Assembly: GCA_017382775.1 (NCBI GenBank)
Contig: JAFNZQ010000080.1
Coordinates: forward strand, 1-8,287
Length of the DNA: 8,287 nucleotides
Reading direction: 5' to 3'
Origin: Spirochaetaceae bacterium
GTDB lineage: Bacteria > Spirochaetota > Spirochaetia > Treponematales > Treponemataceae
Part shown: positions 1-7,689 of the stretch, piece by piece
How positions within the stretch are numbered: the stretch's first letter is position 1
Layout: each line of letters opens with the position of its first letter
Program-made: the position numbers and the translations under genes
The notes under the pieces: generated by a model
Databases searched by the model: none
Seen by the model: only the letters and a program-made list of their open reading frames with translations
Told to the model about the DNA's origin: nothing

Positions 1-152
1 AGCTGACTCCGTTGGACGGTTTTTGTTCCGACGCGGTTTTTGCTTATGGGTTGAAATTGCAGATGGCTGAGCGAATCAGCCTGTTTAACAAAGAAGCCGG
101 TATGTCATCATATCGCACGATATATAATCAGATTCTTGGAGATGCAAAATGA
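1..152 (+). CDS. DUF2764-family protein, V-ATPase operon (3' end only)
   Basis: This is the C-terminal 49 codons of a gene that begins before the window; the first complete codon is at position 3 and the TGA stop is at 150-152. The visible peptide begins LTPLDGFCSDAVFAYGLKLQ and continues with a polar helical tail. That matches the C-terminal pattern I know for DUF2764 proteins: an aspartate/aromatic turn, then an 'AYxLKL' helix followed by a conserved 'ER'. DUF2764 genes normally sit between subunits E and A in compact bacterial V-ATPase operons, which is exactly this position. They are suspected to replace the classical C (rotor-to-ring coupling) subunit, but that role is inference. The stop overlaps the ATG of subunit A by four bases (ATGA), so A is probably translationally coupled to it. 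The identification rests on a short fragment plus position. Confidence 0.8.
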   Translation, partial: LTPLDGFCSDAVFAYGLKLQMAERISLFNKEAGMSSYRTIYNQILGDAK

Positions 153-1918
153 CGGATACAAAGGGAAAAGTAGTCGCCGTAAACGGAAACATGATCAGCG
201 TTGAGTTCGAGGGTGATGTTTCATTGAACGAGGTGGGCTACGTAAAAGTTGATGGGAAAAGCCTAAAAAGCGAGGTTATTCGTATTCGCGGAAACCAGGC
301 ACAACTTCAGGTTTATGAAATCACCAATGGAATTAAGACTGGGGACGTCGTTGAATTTACAGGGGAATTGCTCTCCGTAACTTTGGGCCCCGGGCTTTTG
401 GGACAAGTTTATGACGGATTGCAGAATCCGTTGCCACAGTTGGCCGAACAAGCCGGATTCTTCTTGGAAAGAGGAATTTACCTGGACGCTTTGGATGTGG
501 CCAAAAAATGGGAATTCACCCCTATTGCAAAAGTAGGTGACACAGTTCGCCGCGGTGAATATTTGGGTGAAGTTCCGGAAGGGTCATTCCGCCACAAAAT
601 AATGGTGCCCTTTGGTTTTTATGATGTTTACACAGTAAAATCCATTAAACCTGCGGGAAGCTACACCAATACAGAGCCTATTGCTGTTCTTACCGATTCA
701 AAAGGAAAAGACTTTGATGTGGCTATGAGTTTCACATGGCCGGTTAAACGTGCGGTTACTTGTTATGCCGAACGTCTTAAACCCAGCAAAACCATGGTTA
801 CCAAAATCCGCTTGGTGGATACATTCTTCCCGGTGGCCTTGGGCGGTACATATTGTATCCCCGGACCTTTCGGTGCCGGTAAAACCGTTTTGCAGCACAC
901 AACCAGTCGTAACGCCGAGGTTGACATCGTAATCGTTGCAGCCTGTGGTGAGCGCGCCGGTGAGGTTGTGGAAACCTTGAAGGAATTCCCGGAACTTACC
1001 GACCCCAGAACCGGTCGAACCCTTATGGAACGAACCGTTATTATTTGTAACACATCATCCATGCCTGTTGCCGCTCGTGAAGCTTCTGTTTACACCGCGG
1101 TGACTTTGGCCGAATATTACCGACAAATGGGATTGCACGTTCTTCTTTTGGCAGACTCTACCAGTCGTTGGGCACAGGCCTTGCGCGAAATGTCCGGCCG
1201 ATTGGAAGAAATCCCCGGTGAAGAAGCCTTCCCGGCTTACTTGGAATCCTACATTGCGGCATTCTATGAGCGAGCAGGTATCGTTCGTCTTTACTCCGGT
1301 GAAGAAGGTTCCGTAACCATTGGTGGAACCGTTTCTCCCGCAGGTGGTAACTTCGAAGAGCCCGTAACCCAGGCAACCTTGAAAGTTGTGGGTGCCTTCC
1401 ACGGACTTTCTCGCGAACGTTCCGATGCTCGTAAATATCCGGCAATTCACCCGCTGGATTCATGGTCAATGTACCAGAGCGTTATTCGCGCCGACTGGGT
1501 GAACTACGCTCGCGGATGCTACCGACGCGGTACCGAAGTTGAGCAGATGATGAAAGTTGTGGGTGAAGAAGGTACTTCTCTCGAAGACTTTATGGTTTAT
1601 CTTAAATCCGACTTCGTTGACGCCGTTTATTTGCAGCAAAACTCCTTTGATGAGGTTGATGCGGCGGTTACCGTTGAACGCCAAACCTATGTGTTCAAAC
1701 TTCTCTTGAAAGTTTTGGGCTCATCCTTCGACGTTACGGATAAGGCCGAAGCACGTACCTTCTTTAACGGACTTCGCCAGAAATTTATCGACTGGAACTA
1801 TTCACCGTGGCAAAGCGACAAATTTAAGTCGATTGAAGGCGAACTTGAAAAAATTTATAACGACAAAGGCGGCAAGGTTTCGGCGGAAGTGGCTGATTTG
1901 TTGAAGGACGGTGAGTAA
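149..1918 (+). CDS. ntpA: V-type ATP synthase/ATPase subunit A (catalytic)
   Basis: This is the catalytic subunit of the V1 head; three copies alternate with three B subunits and hydrolyse or make ATP at their interfaces on the cytoplasmic side. At 589 residues it has normal family length. In order it shows an N-terminal beta-barrel (about 1-75), the A-type-specific non-homologous insert (about 110-190), the nucleotide-binding domain and a helical C-terminal domain. The Walker A loop GPFGAGKT lies at residues 239-246 with K245 and T246. The catalytic glutamate is E268 in CGER, and the Walker B region leads into ADSTSRWA at 335-342. The [14 protein letters not shown] stretch that follows is diagnostic of the family. 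All key residues are present, so it should be active. The ATG at 149 has GGAG at 138-141, seven bases upstream, and overlaps the preceding stop. Its own stop overlaps the B start (TAATG). The alternative symbol is atpA of the V-type set. Confidence 0.97.
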   Translation: MTDTKGKVVAVNGNMISVEFEGDVSLNEVGYVKVDGKSLKSEVIRIRGNQAQLQVYEITNGIKTGDVVEFTGELLSVTLGPGLLGQVYDGLQNPLPQLAEQAGFFLERGIYLDALDVAKKWEFTPIAKVGDTVRRGEYLGEVPEGSFRHKIMVPFGFYDVYTVKSIKPAGSYTNTEPIAVLTDSKGKDFDVAMSFTWPVKRAVTCYAERLKPSKTMVTKIRLVDTFFPVALGGTYCIPGPFGAGKTVLQHTTSRNAEVDIVIVAACGERAGEVVETLKEFPELTDPRTGRTLMERTVIICNTSSMPVAAREASVYTAVTLAEYYRQMGLHVLLLADSTSRWAQALREMSGRLEEIPGEEAFPAYLESYIAAFYERAGIVRLYSGEEGSVTIGGTVSPAGGNFEEPVTQATLKVVGAFHGLSRERSDARKYPAIHPLDSWSMYQSVIRADWVNYARGCYRRGTEVEQMMKVVGEEGTSLEDFMVYLKSDFVDAVYLQQNSFDEVDAAVTVERQTYVFKLLLKVLGSSFDVTDKAEARTFFNGLRQKFIDWNYSPWQSDKFKSIEGELEKIYNDKGGKVSAEVADLLKDGE

Positions 1919-3210
1919 TGAAGAAGGTTTATAGCAGAATTGAATCAATTAACGGAAGCGTAATCGTCGTTAGAGCAACAGGCGTTCGATACGGAGAACT
2001 TGCCGAAATCGAAACAAAGTCCGGCATTTCACTTGCGGACGTCAACCGTATTAACGGCGACATGGTTTCTTTGCGCGTTTTTGCGGGCGGTCGTGGTATT
2101 TCCACCGGTGACTCCGTTCGCTTTTTAGGTCGGGAAATTGCTGTGAGCTTCTCCGATGATTTGTTGGGACGAATTTTCAACGGTTCCTTTGTTCCCCGTG
2201 ACAACGGACCTGCTTTGAGTGAAAACCCAATCCCCATCGGCGGACCTTCCGTAAACCCCGCAAAACGTATTATGGCTCGCAACATGATTCGAACCGGTAT
2301 TCCCATGATTGACATGTTCAATACCTTGGTTGTGTCTCAGAAGTTGCCGATTTTCTCCATTTCCGGTGAACCTTACAACACCTTGTTGGCTCGAATTGCC
2401 ATGCAGGCAGAGGTTGACGTCATCGTTTTGGGCGGAATGGGTCTTAAATACGATGATTACTTGTACTTCAAAAACACCTTGGAAGACGGTGGTGCTTTGA
2501 GCCGAACAGTTATGTTCGTTCACACAGCATCTGATCCTACTGTAGAATGTATCATGATCCCCGATATGTCCTTGGCTGTGGCAGAAAAATTTGCCTTGCA
2601 GGGCAAAAACGTGTTGGTTCTTCTTACCGACATGACCAACTATGCCGATGCCATGAAGGAAATCGCCATTATTCAGGAACAGGTTCCTTCCAACCGCGGT
2701 TATCCCGGTGATTTGTACTCTCAGTTGGCAGCCCGCTACGAAAAGGCCGTTGACTTTGACGGTGCCGGTTCCGTAACCATTTTGGCAGTTACAACCATGC
2801 CCGGTGACGACGTAACGCACCCCGTTCCCGATAACACCGGATACATCACCGAGGGACAGTTCTACTTGAAAGGCGGTCGTATCGAACCGTTTGGATCACT
2901 TTCTCGTCTTAAACAGAACGTGAACGGAAAGACTCGTAACGATCACCGAACCTTGATGGACAGTATGATTCGTCTTTACGCATCTTACAAAGACACCTTG
3001 GAAAAGAAATCCATGGGTTTCCAGATGTCCGAATGGGATGAAAAATTGTTGAAATACGGCGTTATGTTCGAAAAGGAAATGATGGATCTTTCCGTAAATA
3101 TTCCTTTGGAAGGTGCGTTGGATAAAGGCTGGGAGATTCTTTCCGCCTGTTTCAACAAAGATGAAACCGGTATTAAATCGGAATTGATTGAACAGTATTG
3201 GAAAAACTAA
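1918..3210 (+). CDS. ntpB: V-type ATP synthase/ATPase subunit B (non-catalytic)
   Basis: This is the partner of subunit A in the hexameric head. At 430 residues it has the usual length for the spirochaete/Bacteroidota branch. There is no Walker A loop: the corresponding place reads [13 protein letters not shown] (residues 147-159), as expected for a B subunit that does not hydrolyse ATP. The aspartate-containing strand [13 protein letters not shown] starts at residue 236. The arginine finger that reaches into the A active site is most likely R330 in GSLSRL (326-331). The start shares one base with the stop of A, so the two equimolar subunits are probably made by coupled translation. The gene is followed by a long structured gap rather than by an immediate D start, unlike most of the other junctions in this operon. 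Confidence 0.97.
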   Translation: MKKVYSRIESINGSVIVVRATGVRYGELAEIETKSGISLADVNRINGDMVSLRVFAGGRGISTGDSVRFLGREIAVSFSDDLLGRIFNGSFVPRDNGPALSENPIPIGGPSVNPAKRIMARNMIRTGIPMIDMFNTLVVSQKLPIFSISGEPYNTLLARIAMQAEVDVIVLGGMGLKYDDYLYFKNTLEDGGALSRTVMFVHTASDPTVECIMIPDMSLAVAEKFALQGKNVLVLLTDMTNYADAMKEIAIIQEQVPSNRGYPGDLYSQLAARYEKAVDFDGAGSVTILAVTTMPGDDVTHPVPDNTGYITEGQFYLKGGRIEPFGSLSRLKQNVNGKTRNDHRTLMDSMIRLYASYKDTLEKKSMGFQMSEWDEKLLKYGVMFEKEMMDLSVNIPLEGALDKGWEILSACFNKDETGIKSELIEQYWKN

Positions 3211-3421
3211 CCGATTGAGTCCGTGGCGGTGGGCTTGTCTCTCCGCCCTGCAAACCTTTCGGTTTAGCCGGGAAGTTGCGATAGTTTTTACCCGGGGTGA
3301 GGTTTAGTTCCCCGGCATCTTCCCGGTTAGTCGTAAGCTCGGGACGTGTTCCGGACGGGTTTATGTTTTGAAAATGTGCGAAACCCTATAGAAACGCCTT
3401 TGCGTTTTAAGAGAAGGATTT
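3211..3421 (+). promoter_or_regulatory. Structured intergenic element between subunits B and D (possible mRNA regulatory or processing element)
   Basis: No gene is supported in these 211 bases: there is no ATG-initiated frame of note and no coding-like peptide. Read as RNA, the region has several inverted repeats found by eye. GGCGG (3225-3229) pairs with CCGCC (3243-3247). AAACC (3252-3256) pairs with GGTTT (3261-3265). An 11-pair stem, one pair being G-T, joins 3265-3275 to 3319-3329. It encloses a second stem, CCGGGG (3292-3297) with CCCCGG (3310-3315). GGGTTT (3357-3362) pairs with AAACCC (3381-3386), and AAACGC (3392-3397) with GCGTTT (3402-3407), just before the D ribosome-binding site. 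AAACCT (3252-3257) can also pair with AGGTTT (3300-3305) in the inner loop, giving a possible pseudoknot or switch. None of the stems has a good T-run, so simple termination is not obvious. It could instead stabilise or process the A-B message, or control D. I do not recognise a known RNA family. Confidence 0.5.
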
Positions 3422-4060
3422 ATGGCGACAATAAAATTGACAAAGAACGAGCAGAAGCATCAGAAAGATATGCTGAAAATGTATCAGCGTTATCTTCCCA
3501 CGCTTTTGCTGAAAAAACAACAATTACAAGCAGAAATCCGTACAATAGAAGTACGTGCGATTGAAGTACGCCAGCGAAAAAATGCTCTCGAAAAAGACTT
3601 TGAGCGCTGGATTGCCGTTTTTGGTGAAGAAAATGCCTTCAAGCGTGATATGGTTTCTGTGAAGAATATTCGCAAAAGTACAGGAAATATCGCCGGTGTG
3701 GTTATCCCCGTTTATGACGGTGCCGATTTTTCTCGTGGTGATTACGACCTTTATGCCACACCTCTTTGGATTGACCTTGCTGCCGATAGGATGGAGCAGG
3801 CTTTGTCGCTGGATTTGGAAGTTGACGTTTTGGAGGAGCAGGTTAGACTTTTGCAGCGTGAATTGCGTGTAACAACTCAACGCGTTAATTTGTTTGAAAA
3901 AGTGAAGATCCCCGAAACAAAAGCAAATATAAAGAAGATTGCCGTTTATTTGGGCGATCAACAAGTTGCTGCCGTTGTTCGCGGTAAAATTTCCAAGAAA
4001 AATTTGGAAGCAAAAAATGCTGCTGATAATGCCGCAGCTAACGAGGAGGCAAATAAATGA
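3422..4060 (+). CDS. ntpD: V-type ATP synthase/ATPase subunit D (central rotor shaft)
   Basis: Subunit D is the long antiparallel coiled coil that turns inside the A3B3 head and passes torque to the membrane ring. The 212-residue protein fits the family. Its N-terminal helix (about 5-75) is rich in K/Q/L/E and contains YLPTLLLKKQQLQAEIRTIE, the version of the family motif seen in spirochaete and Bacteroidota D subunits. The C-terminal helix (about 118-170) contains TTQRVNLFEKVKIPETK, equivalent to the conserved 'RVNALE..IP' signature. An acidic/aromatic middle section (about 85-115) links them. The last 15 or so residues are Ala/Asn/Glu-rich. The ATG is preceded by AAGGA (3414-3418) at a short spacing of three bases, right after a small hairpin. 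The TGA stop overlaps the I start by four bases. Confidence 0.93.
   Translation: MATIKLTKNEQKHQKDMLKMYQRYLPTLLLKKQQLQAEIRTIEVRAIEVRQRKNALEKDFERWIAVFGEENAFKRDMVSVKNIRKSTGNIAGVVIPVYDGADFSRGDYDLYATPLWIDLAADRMEQALSLDLEVDVLEEQVRLLQRELRVTTQRVNLFEKVKIPETKANIKKIAVYLGDQQVAAVVRGKISKKNLEAKNAADNAAANEEANK
4043..4049 (+). promoter_or_regulatory. Strong ribosome-binding site for subunit I
   Basis: GAGGAGG lies inside the last codons of the D gene, seven bases before the ATG at 4057. This near-perfect Shine-Dalgarno sequence, together with the ATGA overlap, fixes the start of subunit I. Confidence 0.8.
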
Positions 4061-5895
4061 TAGTCCCGATGAAAAAGGTTACATTTGTCATTCTCGAAAA
4101 TGATCGCAAAAGGTCTTTGACAGCATTGCGAAAGTCCGGTGTGGTTCACTTGGAGCCCTTGGCCGGTGCGGGTGACGATTTGGCGGCTTTGAAAGCACAG
4201 TTAGGTCGTGTGGAAAGATTGGTTTCCCTCATGGACGGCGTGAAGTTGCCCAAGGGATTTTTCCCCTCTCAGTCTGTACGAAATAATTTGGATATCAAAG
4301 AAGCCGCATTGAAAACCGATGAGGTTTTGTCATATTTTGATGAGAAAAAGGCTTTGGAAGACGAAATTGTGAAGACAACCCGGGAAATCGAGCGGTTCGC
4401 TCCCTGGGGTGAGGTTGATCCTGCCGATTTTGCCTTTTTGGCAGAAAAAGGTTATCGCCTTGCAATGTTCGAAATTCCCAACGATGCCTACGATAAGATT
4501 GATAGCGAGTTGCAGGTTATTCCTGTGAACGGTGACGGAATGCAAAAACGTGTTTTGGCGGTTTGCGCTGAAGAAGGTCGTCCTGCCGGAATGCCCCAAG
4601 AGGCCTATCTCGTTCCCTTACCCGAAAAATCCATCGCTGACATGAACAAGGATGTTACCAACTGGATTGCTCGCATTGGCGAATTGGAGCGACAAATTTT
4701 TGAAAGCAAAGTTTTCGTTCCGTCCATTGTTGCGTTGCAGAAGTCCTTGGCCAAGGATATTGAGTTCGAAAACGTTTATTCCGGTATGGATGTGGAAGAA
4801 GAGTTGGCTTGGCTTACAGGCTACGTTCCCGTTCCCGAAGTGGAAAAAGTGAAAAAGGTTGTGTCCGAAAATCACTGGGCTGCGGTCTTCACCGATCCCG
4901 AAGAGGATGACATGGTTCCCACCCAGTTGAAGAACAGCAAGCCTGTTCAGATGTTGTATCCCCTTTTGGACTTTTTGGGTACAGTTCCCGGATATCGTGA
5001 GTTCGATATTGGTGCATGGTTCTTGTTCTTCTTTGCAATTTTCTTCGCCATGATTTTTGGCGATGCCGGATACGGAATTTTGCTCACCATCATCGGTGTG
5101 GTTTTGGCCGTTAAATCAAAGATTGCGGGCAAACCTGTTGCTTTGTTCAACCAGTTGTTTATCCTGGTTTCCATTATGACCGTTATTTGGGGTACACTCA
5201 ACTGTACTTGGTTCGGAATTTCTCCCGACAAGTTGCCGGAAATTTTCCACAAGTTGACTTTGCCCGCTTTTGATCCACGTACGCCGGACGCCAGTACCAA
5301 TGTGCAGATTTTCTGTTTTGTTTTGGCCTTGGCACAGCTTTCTGTCGGTCACTTTGTGGCATTGTTGCGTAATATTAAGGAAAAATCCCTTAAAATCTTT
5401 GCGGACATTGGTTCCTTGGGCATTTTGTGGGGTATGTTCTTTGTGGTTTTGAACTTGTTGATTTCATCCGAACGCTTCCCCATCAGCAACATTATTTTGG
5501 GTATGATTGGTGGCGGCTTTGCTTTGAGTTTTGTTTTCAGTAACTACGAGGGCAGTATCGGTGCCAGTATTTTGGAGAGTTGCAAAAATATCATTTCCGT
5601 GCTTTTGGGTGTGATCAACTTCTTCTCCGATATTGTTTCCTATATCCGACTTTGGGCTGTGGGACTTGCCGGTGGCGCCATCGCTCAAACGGTGAACCAA
5701 ATGGCCGGTCCCATGCTGGGGCACTTCCTTATGTTTGCGGGAATATTGCTCTTGGTTTTCGGGCACGGTTTGAACATGGTTTTGAACGTTCTGTCCGTTA
5801 TTGTTCACGGTGTTCGTTTGAATACTTTGGAATTTACATCCCACGTGGGAATGTCCTGGACGGGATTTAAGTACGAACCCTTTTCGGAGAAGTAA
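4057..5895 (+). CDS. ntpI: V-type ATP synthase/ATPase subunit I (membrane stator, a-subunit homologue)
   Basis: This subunit provides the ion half-channels next to the K ring and anchors the peripheral stalk. The protein has 612 residues, within family range. Residues 1 to about 315 are a hydrophilic, partly coiled-coil cytoplasmic arm. Residues from about 318 onward hold roughly eight hydrophobic segments. Landmarks include GDAGYG (335-340), SYIRLWAVGLAGGAIA (528-543) with R531 matching the essential channel arginine of the family, and H570 and R587 in the last long helix (GHGLN and HGVRLN). The arm ends with PTQLKNSKPVQMLYPLLDFL, a typical bridge to the membrane domain. All diagnostic features are present. 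Its start overlaps D, and its 3' end carries the ribosome-binding site of the following lipoprotein gene. Confidence 0.96.
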   Translation: MIVPMKKVTFVILENDRKRSLTALRKSGVVHLEPLAGAGDDLAALKAQLGRVERLVSLMDGVKLPKGFFPSQSVRNNLDIKEAALKTDEVLSYFDEKKALEDEIVKTTREIERFAPWGEVDPADFAFLAEKGYRLAMFEIPNDAYDKIDSELQVIPVNGDGMQKRVLAVCAEEGRPAGMPQEAYLVPLPEKSIADMNKDVTNWIARIGELERQIFESKVFVPSIVALQKSLAKDIEFENVYSGMDVEEELAWLTGYVPVPEVEKVKKVVSENHWAAVFTDPEEDDMVPTQLKNSKPVQMLYPLLDFLGTVPGYREFDIGAWFLFFFAIFFAMIFGDAGYGILLTIIGVVLAVKSKIAGKPVALFNQLFILVSIMTVIWGTLNCTWFGISPDKLPEIFHKLTLPAFDPRTPDASTNVQIFCFVLALAQLSVGHFVALLRNIKEKSLKIFADIGSLGILWGMFFVVLNLLISSERFPISNIILGMIGGGFALSFVFSNYEGSIGASILESCKNIISVLLGVINFFSDIVSYIRLWAVGLAGGAIAQTVNQMAGPMLGHFLMFAGILLLVFGHGLNMVLNVLSVIVHGVRLNTLEFTSHVGMSWTGFKYEPFSEK

Positions 5896-5897
5896 TT

Positions 5898-6437
5898 ATG
5901 AGAAAATTTTCGATTTTTGCACTAATCGGTTTGGTTCTCGTTGGGTGTGCAAGTGCACCCAAAGTGACCGGAAGTTCTGTGGAATCCACAAAACAGCCCG
6001 ATTGGGTTACTAAAGGGAAGAAAAGCAGCACCCTTAAGTACGTTGTGGGTAACGGCAAAATGTCGAATTTTTCCAATTCCAAAAAGCGTGCCGAAGCGGA
6101 TGCTCGCGATCAAATTGCTTTGTGGGTTTCCACTTCGGTGACTGTGACTTTGAAGAATTACACCCAGGATGCGGGTGTTGGCGGTGAGACACAAGCCATC
6201 GAGTTTATGGAAAATGTGTCCCAGCAAACTTCAAAGGTTGCTTTGCGTGGTGTTGAAATCGAAGATTTTTGGTCAGCACCCGATGGTACCATTTTCGTTT
6301 TGGCTTCCATCCCCATTGCAAATGTGGAGAAAGCCTTGGAAGAAAATGTGGCTGCATCTGAGTTTGCCAGAAAAGAAGAAGCTGCTTTTGCGGAGTTTAA
6401 AGCTCGCGAGGCCTTTGCTGCGGCCGGAATTGAGTAA
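5898..6437 (+). CDS. LPP20-like lipoprotein
   Basis: This is a probable outer-membrane or periplasmic lipoprotein of unknown function. The N-terminus, MRKFSIFALIGLVLVGCASA, is a short charged region, a hydrophobic stretch and a lipobox (LVGC); C17 would be lipidated. The mature part carries PDWV, then YVVGNGKMS, a Lys/Arg/Ala/Glu helix (KKRAEADARDQIALWV) and a beta-rich section. This is the LPP20 pattern known from Helicobacter and many Gram-negative lipoproteins. The tail (about 140-179) is an Ala/Glu/Lys-rich helix. The 179-residue frame looks complete. The ATG lies two bases after the I stop, with GGAGAAG (5886-5892) inside the end of I, and its stop overlaps the next start (TAATG). It is thus embedded in the ATPase operon, although it is not a known ATPase subunit. 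A structural role near the enzyme is only speculation. Confidence 0.85.
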   Translation: MRKFSIFALIGLVLVGCASAPKVTGSSVESTKQPDWVTKGKKSSTLKYVVGNGKMSNFSNSKKRAEADARDQIALWVSTSVTVTLKNYTQDAGVGGETQAIEFMENVSQQTSKVALRGVEIEDFWSAPDGTIFVLASIPIANVEKALEENVAASEFARKEEAAFAEFKAREAFAAAGIE

Positions 6438-7627
6438 TGGCTATTTCGGCAGAGATAAAAGAAAAATTGGCTTCCAAACAGTCGTCCATGATACGGGCAA
6501 TGTTTGAGGCCGGACAAGAGTTGAAAAAGCAATTCGGGCAGGATGCTGTTTTTGATTTTTCCTTGGGAAATCCCGATTTGCAACCTCCACAAGAGGTTTT
6601 GGATGCCATTGGGGATGTTTTCCGTGAGGAAATTCCCGGGTGTCACGGATACATGACGAATGCCGGTTACGAAACCACTCGTGCGGCCATCGCTCGTAAG
6701 GTTTCCGCCGAGCAAGGTTGTCCTGTGTCCGCAAAAAATGTTGTTATGTCCTGCGGTGCGGCCGGAGGGCTGAACACAGTTTTCCGTGGGATTTTGAATC
6801 CGGGGGATGAGATACTGGTTTCCGCTCCGTTTTTTGCGGAATACGCCCAGTATTGCGGCAACTACGGTGGCAAGTTGGTTCCCGTGGATTGTCGTGAGGA
6901 TTTTTCCCCGGACATTGAGGCCATGGAAAGGGCCATTACGGATAAAACGGTTGCCGTAATTGTAAATTCGCCCAATAACCCCACCGGTGCGGTGTACAGT
7001 GACGCCGACATGGTTGGTTTGGTTCAGGTTTTGAAACGAACCGGTAGGAATTTGTGGCTTATCGCCGATGAGCCTTATCGGGATATTTTATATGACGGTG
7101 CAAAGGTTGCGACCTTGTTTGACAAGTACAGTCATTCGGTGATTGTTTCTTCCTTTGCGAAAAATTTTGGTTTGCCCGGTGAGCGTTTGGGCTTTGTTGC
7201 TGTTAATCCGGTTGCGAAAGAAGACGGGGACGAATTGGTTGCGGCAGTTATTTTTGCCACTCGTTCTTTGGGGTTTGTGAATGCTCCCGCGTTTTTTCAA
7301 CGTGTGATTGAAAAGGCTGTGGATGCCAAAACGGATTTTTCCGTTTATGAAAAACGACGGGCTGCCTTGATGAAAATTTTGGACGATTGCGGATTTGAGT
7401 ACCTTCGCCCTAAAGGTGCTTTTTACATTTTTTGTAAGGTTCCCGATGGTGGTGACGATGTGGAATTTTGCGATTTGTTGAAGTCCCATCGTATTTTGGC
7501 AGTTCCCGGTGTTGCATTTGGGAAACGGGGTTACTTCCGACTGGCTTATTGCGTGTCGGAGCAGGTTATTGTGAGTAGCGAAAAGGCTTTTAAGGAAGTT
7601 GCCGCTACATTAAACGTTGGAAATTAA
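6437..7627 (+). CDS. Class I/II pyridoxal-phosphate aminotransferase (fold type I)
   Basis: This is a cytoplasmic PLP enzyme that moves an amino group between an amino acid and a 2-oxo acid. Its substrate cannot be read from sequence. The 396 residues include FSLGNPDLQPP near the N-terminus, HGYMTNAGYETTR, a glycine-rich CGAAGGLN cofactor loop, and NSPNNPTG (177-184, with N181). The PLP-pyridine aspartate is D211 with Y214 in ADEPYRD. The Schiff-base lysine is K242 in SSFAKNFGLPGERLG, and the carboxylate-binding arginine is R368 in YFRLAYC. All catalytic positions are present. The position before the lysine is Ala, where many relatives have Ser; the phosphate-contacting Ser three places before it is kept. 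It resembles the subgroup common in Clostridia and spirochaetes that is loosely annotated as aspartate aminotransferase. It is coupled to the lipoprotein by TAATG. Nothing in the window links it functionally to ion pumping. Confidence 0.92.
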   Translation: MAISAEIKEKLASKQSSMIRAMFEAGQELKKQFGQDAVFDFSLGNPDLQPPQEVLDAIGDVFREEIPGCHGYMTNAGYETTRAAIARKVSAEQGCPVSAKNVVMSCGAAGGLNTVFRGILNPGDEILVSAPFFAEYAQYCGNYGGKLVPVDCREDFSPDIEAMERAITDKTVAVIVNSPNNPTGAVYSDADMVGLVQVLKRTGRNLWLIADEPYRDILYDGAKVATLFDKYSHSVIVSSFAKNFGLPGERLGFVAVNPVAKEDGDELVAAVIFATRSLGFVNAPAFFQRVIEKAVDAKTDFSVYEKRRAALMKILDDCGFEYLRPKGAFYIFCKVPDGGDDVEFCDLLKSHRILAVPGVAFGKRGYFRLAYCVSEQVIVSSEKAFKEVAATLNVGN

Positions 7628-7646
7628 CGGTTTTACCGTTTATTTT
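7626..7646 (+). terminator. Small hairpin with T-rich tail after the aminotransferase (weak terminator or attenuator)
   Basis: AACGGT (7626-7631) and ACCGTT (7635-7640) form a six-pair stem with a three-base loop that starts in the stop codon. They are followed by TATTTT. The stem is short and AT-rich, so any termination would be partial. It could lower read-through into K or protect a 3' end. Confidence 0.35.
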
Positions 7647-7655
7647 ATAAATTGC

Positions 7656-7669
7656 TATTTTGCAAAATA
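7656..7669. promoter_or_regulatory. Perfect 14-base palindrome in the K leader (possible operator or RNA hairpin)
   Basis: TATTTTGCAAAATA is an exact palindrome 20 bases before the K start codon and 10 bases before its AGGAG ribosome-binding site. The surrounding 7641-7675 stretch is very AT-rich, with TATAAA at 7646-7651 as a possible -10 box, but no convincing -35 element is visible. It could be a binding site for a dimeric regulator, part of an internal promoter for K, or a chance AT-rich palindrome. Confidence 0.35.
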
Positions 7670-7689
7670 AATACTACCAGGAGTGAGTT

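Noticed and set aside
1055..1450. Minus-strand open frame (131 codons) opposite subunit A
   Set aside because: It is the antisense shadow of the A nucleotide-binding domain; there is no recognisable protein family and no independent start context.
2125..2820. Long open frame (231 codons) on the minus strand opposite subunit B
   Set aside because: It lies wholly inside the strongly supported B gene. The peptide is rich in His/Gly/Asn/Gln with no domain pattern, as expected from the complement of codon-biased coding sequence.
3265..3329. The large B-D hairpin as an ordinary intrinsic terminator
   Set aside because: The outer stem is followed by GTCGTAAGC rather than a T-run, and essential subunits D, I and K lie downstream in the same operon.
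3346..3564. A 72-codon plus-strand frame starting in the B-D gap, considered as a missing small ATPase subunit
   Set aside because: It starts at a GTG without a ribosome-binding site and mostly overlaps D in another frame. The peptide does not resemble F or G subunits.
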